Assembly: GCA_030053925.1 (NCBI GenBank)
Contig: JASGCX010000024.1
Coordinates: forward strand, 1 to 46,520
Origin: Flavobacterium sp.
GTDB taxonomy: Bacteria; Bacteroidota; Bacteroidia; Chitinophagales; Chitinophagaceae
Length of the DNA: 46,520 nt
Reading direction: 5' to 3'
The notes beneath the pieces were generated by a model, which saw only the letters and a list, made by a program, of their open reading frames with translations, was not told where the DNA came from and ran no database searches. The translations under genes and the position numbers were made by a program. Shown here one piece after another: positions 17,670-27,000 of this stretch. Positions within the stretch are counted from its first letter, which is position 1. Every line of letters starts with the position of its first letter.

Positions 17670-18542
17670 TTAAACCTTTCTATAACGCAATACTCGCATC
17701 ATTTGCAAGGCTACAGAGAGAATTATGAGTGCAAAACCCCAATAAAAACCTGCTCCAAGCTCGTTATTTTCGTGATAAACTGCAAATGCTAGTACAATAC
17801 CGTACACTGGTTCTAGATTTAAAGTTAGATTTTGTGTAAATGCAGACACTTTTTTTAGTGCCTGTAGCGATAAATCCATAGCCCATAAGGTACAAAACCA
17901 ACTCATCAGCACTAGCCAAAACCAATCTGACGCAGAAGGTGCAAGATGATTGGTAGGAAATGCTTGCAAATAAAATGGTAACAAAACTGTAATTGCCAAA
18001 AAGCCGCCGCTTAATTCGTACAGCATCATGGTTTTAGGTGTAATAGTAGCCACCACTTTTTTATTAACAATAGAAAACACCACACTAAAAATGGTAGCAA
18101 GTATGCCTATTATTATACCTAATTTATAATGCGGATCGAAGTGAAATATGAGATAAATACCAGCTATACCTACAAAACCGAGTAAAAACTCTCTAACATT
18201 AAACTTTTTCTTTGTTAAAAGAGGTTCAATAACCGCTGTAAATAAACCTGCCGAAGACAAACAAACTAAAGCAATAGACACATTGGCAAACTTAATACTG
18301 CCGTAAAAAAATACCCAGTGCAAGGCAACAATAACACCAGCACCAAATAACTGCCATACTTTTTTGGGTGGTAATTTTTCTAATTTACCAGTGTACCAAA
18401 GCATTATAAACAATGTAGTTACAGTAATAAGAATGCGATACCACACTAATAATGGTGCATTGAGTGTAATTAATCTACCAAGTACACCTGTAAAGCCCCA
18501 AAGAAATACGGCAAAGTGTAGTTTTATTAAGGTAGAACGCAA
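17670..18542 (-). CDS. EamA/DMT-family transporter
   Basis: A 290-residue inner-membrane protein with about ten hydrophobic helices arranged as two EamA repeats. The first opens with H-F-A-V-F-L-W-G-F-T-G, the second near I-I-I-G-I-L-A-T-I-F-S. Drug/metabolite transporters of this type export amino acids, nucleosides or other metabolites; the substrate is unknown. No ATG exists near the N terminus, so a TTG start at 18542 is assumed. It lies 50 bp downstream of the mannosyltransferase-like gene on the same strand. Confidence 0.85.
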   Translation of the reverse strand: MRSTLIKLHFAVFLWGFTGVLGRLITLNAPLLVWYRILITVTTLFIMLWYTGKLEKLPPKKVWQLFGAGVIVALHWVFFYGSIKFANVSIALVCLSSAGLFTAVIEPLLTKKKFNVREFLLGFVGIAGIYLIFHFDPHYKLGIIIGILATIFSVVFSIVNKKVVATITPKTMMLYELSGGFLAITVLLPFYLQAFPTNHLAPSASDWFWLVLMSWFCTLWAMDLSLQALKKVSAFTQNLTLNLEPVYGIVLAFAVYHENNELGAGFYWGFALIILSVALQMMRVLRYRKV

Positions 18543-18592
18543 GAAATAATTATTTGAGATGTGAAGTTGATGATTTAAGATTGAGACATTTC

Positions 18593-19399
18593 TTATTTGC
18601 TTTCTGTGGCAAAGTCTCCATTAAAATTAGCTGTAATAATTTTAGCAGTTTCAGTAGGTGCTTTTACTTTGCGCTTAAAACCACCAAACATACTTTGCCA
18701 TTGCAAGCGTAATACACCTAGCATACCTTCTTTCAAAATTTTTACGCTCATTTTACTCACGCCAGTTTTTCTATCTTGAAAAGTAATAGGCACTTCAGTA
18801 ATTATAAAGCCAAGTTTCCATGCTACAAACTTCATTGCTATTTGAAATGCATACCCAATAAAGGTTATCTCATTAAGATTGATAGCTTCTAAAACTTTTA
18901 TCCTGTAACAAATAAAACCGGCAGTTGGGTCTTTTATTGGTAGCCAAGTAAGTATTTTAGTGTATAAAGCACCGCCACGAGAATAAAAGTGACGGTCTAG
19001 CGACCAATCTAATACATTGCCGCCTTTTACATATCTACTACCAACAGCTACATCGGCACCACCAATTTTACAGGCTTCGTATAAGCGTTGCAAATCGTTG
19101 GGGTTGTGCGAGAAATCGGCATCCATTTCAAAAATATACTGATAATCATTTTTAATAGCCCATTTAAAGCCATGTATATAAGCAGTACCAAGCCCTAATT
19201 TACAAGAACGTTCTTCTATAAATAATTGATTGGGATAAGTTGCCTGTACATCTTTTACAATTTGGCCAGTACCATCTGGCGAGCCATCATCTATAATAAG
19301 TACGTGAAAATTTTGCTGTAAGTTAAATACAGCATGAAGGATGTTTGCAACATTTTCCTTCTCATTATATGTAGGTATTATAACTAATTTTTCCAACAC
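18593..19399 (-). CDS. polyprenol-phosphate mannosyltransferase-like GT2
   Basis: A 268-residue GT2 enzyme resembling dolichyl/polyprenol-phosphate mannose synthase: I-I-P-T-Y-N-E-K-E-N (8-17), I-D-D-G-S-P-D-G-T (36-44), and the metal motif D-A-D-F-S-H-N-P (93-100), plus the S-R-Y-V-K-G-G and D-P-T-A-G-F signatures. It would transfer a hexose from a nucleotide sugar to a lipid phosphate carrier at the cytoplasmic face of the membrane. No C-terminal membrane domain is present, as in the soluble class. The start codon is GTG at 19399. Confidence 0.85.
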   Translation of the reverse strand: MLEKLVIIPTYNEKENVANILHAVFNLQQNFHVLIIDDGSPDGTGQIVKDVQATYPNQLFIEERSCKLGLGTAYIHGFKWAIKNDYQYIFEMDADFSHNPNDLQRLYEACKIGGADVAVGSRYVKGGNVLDWSLDRHFYSRGGALYTKILTWLPIKDPTAGFICYRIKVLEAINLNEITFIGYAFQIAMKFVAWKLGFIITEVPITFQDRKTGVSKMSVKILKEGMLGVLRLQWQSMFGGFKRKVKAPTETAKIITANFNGDFATESK

Positions 19400-19486
19400 T
19401 AAAAAGCTGATTTATTACTAAAGTAGAGAAAAAAGTATAACTACAATCTATTTTTGGCAAATGACAGGTGCTTTATTGCACAATTA

Positions 19487-20254
19487 TCACTTTTTTAACA
19501 AAGTTCTATTTAAAATTTCTGTAAACTTTTGCTTTGTATTAATGGCAAAGTCGCCTTTCATCATCCAATCGTAATATTGTGGTTCTTCTTTTAGTACTTG
19601 TGTTACAGGCTTGCCTTTATGCTTACCAAAGTTAAAAACTTCTACCCCATTTACACGTATAAACCTACGGGCAAAATCTACAATATCATCTTCACCAGTA
19701 AATTTTACAATACTTTCTACTGTGTTACCAATATTAGGATAACGCTCTACCTGTGCTTCTAAAACTTCCCAAGTAGCTGTTGCATCGGCTTCGGCACCAT
19801 GTGCGCCTTCTAATGTTTTGTTACAATAGAATTTATAAGCAGCACTTAAAGTACGTTGTTCCATCAAATGAAACACCTTTTGTACGTCCACTAACTTTCT
19901 GCCATCAATATTAAAATCGATACCTGCACGTGAAAATTCTTCTATTAATAAGGGTAAATCAAAGCGATTACTGTTGTAACCACCTAAGTCGCAACTGTCT
20001 AAAAATTGTTTAATCTCATTGGCTACAGCCTTAAAAGTAGGTGCATCTTTTACCATGTCATCTGTAATACCATGTACATCGCTTGCGCCTTGTGGTATAG
20101 GTATTAATGGGTTAATTATTTTGCGTTTTACCAGCTTTGTACCATCAATTGCAATTTTCACAATTGCTATTTCTACAATTCTATCGTTGCTAATATTAAT
20201 GCCTGTAGTTTCTAAATCTAAAAAAGCAATAGGACGGATTAATTCTAATTTCAT
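19487..20254 (-). CDS. DnaQ-like 3'-5' exonuclease
   Basis: A 255-residue DEDDh exonuclease. Exo I is F-L-D-L-E-T-T-G (D and E), Exo II includes G-Y-N-S-N-R-F-D-L-P (D), and Exo III is H-G-A-E-A-D-A-T-A-T (H and D). The C-terminal segment (about 205-240, F-N-F-G-K-H-K-G-K-P and Y-Y-D-W-M) resembles the tail seen in exonuclease X-like proteins. It is similar to DNA polymerase III epsilon but likely a stand-alone repair or processing nuclease. Starting at MKLELIRP (ATG at 20254) fits the family; the 18 extra upstream codons are doubtful. Confidence 0.87.
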   Translation of the reverse strand: MKLELIRPIAFLDLETTGINISNDRIVEIAIVKIAIDGTKLVKRKIINPLIPIPQGASDVHGITDDMVKDAPTFKAVANEIKQFLDSCDLGGYNSNRFDLPLLIEEFSRAGIDFNIDGRKLVDVQKVFHLMEQRTLSAAYKFYCNKTLEGAHGAEADATATWEVLEAQVERYPNIGNTVESIVKFTGEDDIVDFARRFIRVNGVEVFNFGKHKGKPVTQVLKEEPQYYDWMMKGDFAINTKQKFTEILNRTLLKK

Positions 20255-20376
20255 GTAGTTATGGGTATTAAAATGAGTTCTGCTTAATGCGAAAGTAAGC
20301 AACCACAAGTAGCATGTTAAAAATAATTTTACAAAACCTTATGTTTTTATAGAGGCAACAACATGCGAGTTTCCCT

Positions 20377-20384
20377 TATCTTTG
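20377..20384 (+). promoter_or_regulatory. -7 box for the small lipoprotein gene
   Basis: TATCTTTG matches TAnnTTTG and lies 41 bp upstream of the ATG at 20426. The -33 element is not clear. Confidence 0.5.
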
Positions 20385-20425
20385 AATTAACATACGTTTT
20401 GTATTAAACCTTCATGATCGTTTTT

Positions 20426-20545
20426 ATGAGAAAACTAATCTTACTAGTTGCATTATTTGCATTTACTGGCGCGGCTTTAACTTCTTGTGCTTCTAGCCGT
20501 GGCAAAGGCTGCCCTACTACCAATCCAAAATATTTTAGAGGTTAA
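20426..20545 (+). CDS. 39-residue lipoprotein
   Basis: A very short gene encoding a signal peptide (MRKLILLVALFAFTGAA) with lipobox L-T-S-C (Cys21) and only about 18 mature residues, rich in Gly, Lys and Pro with a second Cys. An in-frame ATG four codons upstream (20414) is an alternative start. A TATCTTTG -7 box precedes it and ytxJ follows 36 bp downstream. Tiny lipoproteins of this kind recur in Bacteroidota without known function. Support: lipobox, promoter and codon pattern. Confidence 0.65.
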   Translation: MRKLILLVALFAFTGAALTSCASSRGKGCPTTNPKYFRG

Positions 20546-20581
20546 TTTTTAGTTGTACTTATTTTTAGATTAGAGGCATTT

Positions 20582-20914
20582 ATGAATTGGATTGCACTTG
20601 AAACCGAACAGCAACTACAAACCATTGCTGATAAATCGTTTACAACTCCACAAGTTATTTTTAAACATAGCACTACTTGCAGTATTAGCGGCATGGCCTT
20701 AAACCGTCTTGAACGTACTGAAGCACCTGCTAATGTTGACTTTTACTACCTCGACCTTCTAAAATTGCGTAGTATTTCTGCCGCTATTGCCAAAAAATTT
20801 CAGGTACATCACGAGTCGCCACAGGTATTAGTAATTAAGAATGGCGAATGTGTGTACGATGAAAGCCATTATGGTATTTCTATGGGCGAAATAGCAGCGC
20901 AAACAGCTAGCTAA
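20582..20914 (+). CDS. ytxJ: bacillithiol-system redox protein YtxJ-like
   Basis: A 110-residue thioredoxin-fold protein of the DUF2847/YtxJ family, thought to act as a monothiol bacilliredoxin that reduces protein-bacillithiol mixed disulfides in the cytosol. The N-terminal half has V-I-F-K-H-S-T-T-C-S-I-S with the single active-site Cys33, where thioredoxins have C-x-x-C. The C-terminal E-S-P-Q-V-L-V-I-K-N-G keeps the cis-proline loop. It follows the small lipoprotein gene and precedes the phosphorylase homologue. Confidence 0.86.
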   Translation: MNWIALETEQQLQTIADKSFTTPQVIFKHSTTCSISGMALNRLERTEAPANVDFYYLDLLKLRSISAAIAKKFQVHHESPQVLVIKNGECVYDESHYGISMGEIAAQTAS

Positions 20915-21041
20915 TTAACAGATTTACACACAAACTTTAACTACCTAAAATAATTGCAACCCTAAAACAATATGTGTATTTTACACATTTGCGTATTACG
21001 GTGCAATATTGTTTTATCATTGCCAAAATAACTTCTGTTTT

Positions 21042-22694
21042 ATGAACTTTAGAAACTACTCGGTTCCTTATCAGATCAACGAAAATTACAGCAAAAAAGC
21101 AGCGTACTTTTCAATGGAATTTGCTATTCACCAGCCACTAAAAATATACAGTGGTGGTTTAGGTTTTTTATCTGGTTCGCACTTACGTAGTGCTTACGAG
21201 TTACGCCAAAACATGGTAGGCATAGGTATTTTATGGAAATATGGTTACTACGATCAAACACGTAATCAAGACCAAACTTTGCAGCCTGCTTGGATGGAAA
21301 AAAACACCTCTTTTCTTCAAGATACAGACATTAAGTTTCAGATATTAATACACGATGCGCCAGTTTGGGTAAAGGTTTTTTACTTAGCACCAGAAACTTT
21401 TAACACCGCACCATTATTTTTATTAAGTACCGACCTGCCCGAGAACGATTACGTTTCTCAAACCATTTGCCACCGCTTGTACGATGCAAATGTGGCTACA
21501 AAAATTGCACAGTTTATTTTACTTGGTATTGGCGGTGCAAAATTGATGGACGAAATAGGCTTTAACCCAGATGTATATCATTTGAATGAAGCACATGGTA
21601 TTTCTTCGGCGTTTTATTTGTTGAATAAATTTAAAAGCGTAGAAAAACTAAAAGAACATTTAGTATTTACCACACACACACCCGAAGAAGCCGGTAACGA
21701 AAAGCACGACCTGTACTTATGCCATAAAATGAGTTATTTCTGTGGCTTAAGTTTAGATGAAGTACGCAAACTTACAGGTACAGAAGATGATCAATTTAAC
21801 CACTCGTTAACGGCCTTACGTTTTGCTCGCAAAGCCAATGGTGTAAGTGCTTTGCACGGTGTTGTTTCAAGAGATATGTGGGGTAAACATTCGGGCATTT
21901 GCGATATTATTTCTATTACCAACGCACAAAACTGGAAATACTGGGCAGACAAGCAATTGTATGGTTTTAAAGACAGTGGCAACGACTTTGGCTTTGACGA
22001 CCGTAAGAAACACTTAAAGAAACGTGCTTTTGAAATAATTGCCGACCAAACTGGTAAAATATTTGACCCGAACGTGTTAACCATTGTATGGGCAAGACGT
22101 TTTGCAGGCTACAAACGTGCCGATATGCTGACTTACGACATGGAACGTTTTGAAAAATTGCTTAGTAATATTAAACACCCAGTACAAATTATTTGGGCCG
22201 GTAAACCGTATCCATTCGATTATCCAGCTATTGGCACTTTTAATAATTTAGTACACATTAGCAAGAAATATAAAAATGTAGCGGTATTAATTGGTTACGA
22301 ATTGGCTTTAAGTAAACGCTTAAAACAAGCGGCTGACATTTGGCTAAACAACCCCCGTGTACCACGTGAAGCAAGCGGTACAAGTGGTATGACGGCTGCC
22401 ATGAACGGTGCCGTAAACTTTAGTACAGATGATGGATGGATACCTGAATTTGTAGACCACGGTAACAATGGTTTTGTAGTGCCTAAAGCAGACTACCACA
22501 ACATGAATATTCACGAACAAGACGAATACGATTTGAATAAAACCTACGAGATTTTAGAAAACCAAATTTTGCCTTTGTACTACGATAATTACGACACTTG
22601 GAGGCAAATTATGAAAAACGGTATGAGAGATGTGCGTTTTCAATTTGATAGTAACCGTATGGCGCATGAGTATTACGAATTGATGTATAAGTAG
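21042..22694 (+). CDS. alpha-glucan phosphorylase-family protein, PLP lysine replaced
   Basis: A 550-residue protein of the short alpha-glucan phosphorylase family (GT35). Early Y-F-S-M-E-F-A-I and S-G-G-L-G-F-L-S-G-S-H, a central N-E-A-H-G, and A-R-R-F-A-G-Y-K-R-A-D are family features. In the cofactor region it reads E-A-S-G-T-S-G-M-T, with T451 where phosphorylases have the PLP-binding Lys (G-T-x-x-M-K). It may therefore not be an ordinary PLP phosphorylase. The ATG at 21042 gives MNFRNYSVPY; 11 extra upstream codons are unlikely. A heptamer array begins right after the stop. Confidence 0.8.
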   Translation: MNFRNYSVPYQINENYSKKAAYFSMEFAIHQPLKIYSGGLGFLSGSHLRSAYELRQNMVGIGILWKYGYYDQTRNQDQTLQPAWMEKNTSFLQDTDIKFQILIHDAPVWVKVFYLAPETFNTAPLFLLSTDLPENDYVSQTICHRLYDANVATKIAQFILLGIGGAKLMDEIGFNPDVYHLNEAHGISSAFYLLNKFKSVEKLKEHLVFTTHTPEEAGNEKHDLYLCHKMSYFCGLSLDEVRKLTGTEDDQFNHSLTALRFARKANGVSALHGVVSRDMWGKHSGICDIISITNAQNWKYWADKQLYGFKDSGNDFGFDDRKKHLKKRAFEIIADQTGKIFDPNVLTIVWARRFAGYKRADMLTYDMERFEKLLSNIKHPVQIIWAGKPYPFDYPAIGTFNNLVHISKKYKNVAVLIGYELALSKRLKQAADIWLNNPRVPREASGTSGMTAAMNGAVNFSTDDGWIPEFVDHGNNGFVVPKADYHNMNIHEQDEYDLNKTYEILENQILPLYYDNYDTWRQIMKNGMRDVRFQFDSNRMAHEYYELMYK

Positions 22695-22890
22695 GGGATG
22701 GGTGATGGGTCATAGGTGATGGGTCATAGGTCATGGGTCATAGGTGATGGGTCATAGGTCATGGGTCATGGGTCATGGGGGATGGGTGATGGTTCATGGG
22801 TCATGGGTGATGGGTCATGGGTGATGGTTCATGGGTCATGGGGGATGGGTCATAGTTCATGGTTCATGGGGCATAGGGGATGGGTGATGG
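22695..22890. repeat. heptanucleotide array next to the Wadjet operon
   Basis: About 28 units of a 7-bp motif of the form RGKKSAT (GGGTGAT, GGGTCAT, AGGTCAT, GGTTCAT, GGGGGAT) run without interruption. Because 7 is not a multiple of 3, all frames read as G/M/H/S/W-rich low complexity. Two GCGTTGGC octamers (22892-22899, 22908-22915) follow before the jetD stop. Confidence 0.92.
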
Positions 22891-22931
22891 TGCGTTGGCT
22901 TGCAAATGCGTTGGCGTTTCTTGCAGTAAGT

Positions 22932-24098
22932 TTATTGATTGCCTGGTTGTTGTTGAATTAGTTTGTTAATTCTTTCCTCAGCAAATGCCTGTGTGATTTT
23001 TTCTTGTTCTAACCTAATGTTGTGTTGTCGCAAGTGATTATAGAGTTTCAATTCACATTCGCTAAGTTGTTGTAAGTTTTGATTTGTGGCTGGTTGCCCG
23101 CTTGAACTTGTAAAACTTGAAAGGGTTGCTTCGTCCATCATTACAGCAATGGTGTTTGAAAAATATGTTCTAAATTGATTGAGAATTTGAAAGCCGTGTG
23201 CATCAATATCGCCCCAATAATAAAACTGCTTGCTTTTTAGCCAAGCAATGTCTTTGAGGTGGCTCACATTAAAACCTCCACCACTCCAAACTGCAATGGT
23301 CTTTGTCAAAAAGGGGAGTGTGAGAAAATTCATTAGGTTCTCGGCAACAAAAATGTTGTGGCAATTTGAGTAAAAATTGCTGAACTCCGAAACTGTTAAT
23401 GATATATCTGTTGCGTTGTCAAGCGGCGAAAGCGTTTTGTCTAAAAACCTGATACGGATTAAATGCTCGGCGTATTTGAGATTGAAACGCAGTTCAAATT
23501 TTTGTTCGTCTTTGTTGATGTGTTCGGGAATAAGAAATTCTAAAAGTGATTGCACAATCACTTTATTGTCCCCAATATATTTTGTGTGAATGTCAATTGG
23601 TAATTGTCTGATGTATAAATTTGGCTTAGGAGTTGTCAAAAAATAGTTACAAACTTTCAAAGTGTCAAGCCAAGTATCGTGTTCAATTAACCTTGTTGGG
23701 TTAACTTTTATCCATTCAATAAGCAAAGGCAATTCATTTTGAATTAGCAAATAGTTTCTTAGAAATATTTGATACGCCTTTTCCTTTCCCACAATTCTTA
23801 AATAATCTTCAATGCTATCAATCGAAATTTTTTGTGGAACAGGTTGCTTCCCTATTTTATCAAACTGTCTTTCTTCAATTACTAGCGAATAGCCAATTTT
23901 TTTAACTGCTTTTGAATTGTTGGTTAGCAATTCAATTGATTGCTTGTAATTAGAAAGTTTATTCAAAATATCTTTTGAGCTAACTTTCCCAATTCTACTA
24001 ATATCCTTTGGAAAATACCCAACAGAATCAATGGAAGAAAGCAAAACATCTTTCCACCATTTTAAGCATTGTTCTTGTATTTCCTTGGGTGTAATCAT
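22932..24098 (-). CDS. jetD: Wadjet protein JetD (Topo VI-A/toprim-like nuclease)
   Basis: Nuclease subunit of the Wadjet anti-plasmid complex, 388 residues, DUF3322/DUF2220 type. An N-terminal helical arm (about 1-190) is followed by a toprim-like domain with E253 (V-A-E-N-L-M) and the metal motif G-D-I-D-A-H-G (D297, D299). The JetABC motor is known to extrude DNA loops and let JetD cut small circular DNA. Its ATG overlaps the jetC stop by one base (TAATG). It is the last gene of the operon and ends about 40 bp from a heptamer array. Confidence 0.92.
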   Translation of the reverse strand: MITPKEIQEQCLKWWKDVLLSSIDSVGYFPKDISRIGKVSSKDILNKLSNYKQSIELLTNNSKAVKKIGYSLVIEERQFDKIGKQPVPQKISIDSIEDYLRIVGKEKAYQIFLRNYLLIQNELPLLIEWIKVNPTRLIEHDTWLDTLKVCNYFLTTPKPNLYIRQLPIDIHTKYIGDNKVIVQSLLEFLIPEHINKDEQKFELRFNLKYAEHLIRIRFLDKTLSPLDNATDISLTVSEFSNFYSNCHNIFVAENLMNFLTLPFLTKTIAVWSGGGFNVSHLKDIAWLKSKQFYYWGDIDAHGFQILNQFRTYFSNTIAVMMDEATLSSFTSSSGQPATNQNLQQLSECELKLYNHLRQHNIRLEQEKITQAFAEERINKLIQQQPGNQ

Positions 24099-27000
24099 TA
24101 ATTTGTTTCAGTTATTTCAATTCCATTTGTAGCAAGGTTGTGCAAATGTTTAGCCGATATGTATTCTTCAACTGTCATATTCTGTAATTCAGAATTATTG
24201 CCTTCGGTATTAGAAACAAAGTGAACAGAGTTGATGTAGTTTTCAATTACATGAATTTTTTGCAATGGCGTTACAATCAATAATTGCAAGTTGAGTTTCT
24301 TAAAAAGTTCCAAACCATATTCTGCACTTGAATCACTTCCCTTTCCAAATGCTTCATCAATTACAGCAAAGCGAAATGATTTGCTTTTTGGTTCTCCTAT
24401 TTTCAAACCAAACTGATAAGCCAAAGCAGAAGCAATAATTGTATAAGCTAACTTCTCTTTTTGTCCGCCAGATTTTCCTGAACTGCCCGAATAAAATTCC
24501 TTCTCAATGTTGTCTGTCAAATATTTTTCACTTGCGTTAAAGTCAAACCAATTTCTCACGTCAGTTACTTTATTTGTCCAGTCAATGTCTTTATTTTCAT
24601 TGCTCCTAAATCTGTTTAAAATTTTCTGAACATCTAAAAAACGGCTTTCATTGTAAGCATCTGTTGTGTCTAAAATATTGCTGTAACATGCTTTCAAATC
24701 TTCTTTAAAAACTCTAATGTCTTGGTCTCTGTTTCTGTCTGCAATCAGTTCAATGTAAGTTCCTTTATTAAATTCAATTTCCTTTAGATGCTCATTGATG
24801 TTTTTAATTTTGTTGCGTATTTCTTTTTCGTGAATGTCTAATTTGTTATCAAAAGCAACAATATCGTCTATGGTATTTTTATTCAACATTGTTTTAAGAG
24901 TTGCTTCGTGTTTGGGCAAACCCTCTTTGATAATTTTTTCCAGTTTATCTAAGTATTCGTGTCTTGCTTCTATTTCTTCCGAAAGGTCAAGAGAGTCAGA
25001 AGGAAACTGGTCTTTATATTCCTTCATTTGTTTAATTATCTTATCTCTCAAAGTGCTTTGTTTTCCTCTTATGCCGTCTTTCTCTTTATTCTTATCAATG
25101 CGCAAATCCTTTTCAGCCTTGTCAATATTTTTTATACTCAAACTCAAAACAATTCCTTCAATTTCCTTGTCAATTTGAGGAAAAAAAGTTTGCTTTTCAT
25201 TTTCAAGAAGCGTTTTTAAAGTTTGCTTACATTCTTCCATTGCTTCCTTATGGGTTTCAATATTTTGCTCAACAACGCCCAATTCTTTTGTTTTTAATTT
25301 TTTACTTTCTTCCGTGTCTGTGATGTCTTTTGTTACCAACTCCAATTTTTCTTGAAGTGTTTTTAGCATATTATTACTACTCTGTAATTCATCTCTTTCT
25401 TTTTCTAATGCGATGATGGCTTCAACTTCATCTTTCCAATTCAATTCAAACCAATCTTTGTAGCTAATTATTTGTGCCAACTTCGATTGAAAGTTGTTGT
25501 TGTTTTCGTCTTCTGTTGTAAGAACTTTTAACGCTTTTTCAATTGCTTCTTTTTTAATTCGCAATTCATTCAAATCCTTTTCAATTGCCCTTATTTTTTC
25601 TTGGTTAGTCCAACCTAAAACAAAATTCTTTCTATCCCACAAATCCCTTCTGTCATCTTTTGTATGGCGTTGGCTTCCTGTTTTAAATTGCCCCTCTTTT
25701 GTAATTACATCGCTTTGCCTTTGGAATTCTTCAATAGAAACGCCTCTTAAATTAAATCGTTTTTGCAGCTCGGTTTCTAACCAATTTTCAAAAGGTGTAT
25801 CTGCTTTAATGTCAATTTTATTTACTACAGAATCTACATCAATATCAAAATCATTTAAAAATTTGTTGGGCTTGCTAGAGTATGGAACTTTGAAATATTC
25901 AAACCTCATTCCCTTGTTTCTGCTATCCATTAAACGCCTTGCGTTAATGTAGTTGCTAATTTGTGCGTAGTGCTTATCAGGAACTAACATACTCACGCCA
26001 AAACCTCTTAACAATCTTTCTAATGCGCCTTCCCAATCCTTTTCATTATCATTCACTTGTAGCAACTCACCAACAAAAGGAATTTCTTCTTCGTTAATTT
26101 GTAAAGCGTTTGCCAACTGTTCACGGATATTTAAGAAGTCTAAAGGAATTTGATTTTCTCTTTTCTTTAGTGATTCAAGTTCCTTGTATTCGGCTTCTAT
26201 CCTTTCTTCAATTGTTGTTTTCTTTCCAGCAAGTGTGCCATGTTCGGTTAAAATTGCACCTCGCCTTTCCTTTAATGCTTCAATTTTTTCCTCAGCATTT
26301 TTAAGATTTCTGAAAAATGTTTTGTCAGTATTTGCATTTTCTAATTCGCAAAAAGTTGTGAGATCCAAGTATGTTTTATGCTTTATTTTTTTGGCTTCTC
26401 TCAATGCTTGTTTCTTGTCAATGTGTGCTGCAATTTCTTTTAACCTTGCACCTCCATTGTTATCAATATCGTTATTGATTTGCGTTTCGGCTTTTCGTTT
26501 TTCTTTTAGTGTTTCCTCAATTGTTTTTAGTTGCCCAACAATTTGCAACAATTTTCTTTCGCAATCAGTAATTTCAGTTTCAAGCAATGCAGTTTTCTTA
26601 GAAGCAAAATAGCATGGAACGGATTGAAGAATATTGTCTATGCCTTCAATCCTTTCTTCAAACTTTCTAAAGTTTTCGCAAAAATCAACTAAAGGTTCGA
26701 GCGTGTCTTTTTGTTTTCTTGCATTCTCAACTGCTGCAAATGCTTTGTTCAAATCGTCAAAGCGTTTTTTTAAATCTTCAATTTGTGTTTTTATTTCTGT
26801 TCGTTCCAACATTTGCTCTCTTACAAACAAAGTCAAACTGCTAACAGATTTCATTGAAACAGTTTGGTAAAACAAATCAATTGCTTTGTCGGTTTGCATT
26901 CCGAACAATTGACGAAACCGCTGACTGTATTTTGAAAAATTGTCGTCAAACACTTCTGTGTTTGCAAGGTCTTTCATTCGCTTTCTTAATTCTCTTGCAT

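Noticed and set aside
22761-22961. Open frame rich in M-G-H-G-S-W
   Set aside because: Translation of the heptamer array; any frame of this array is open.
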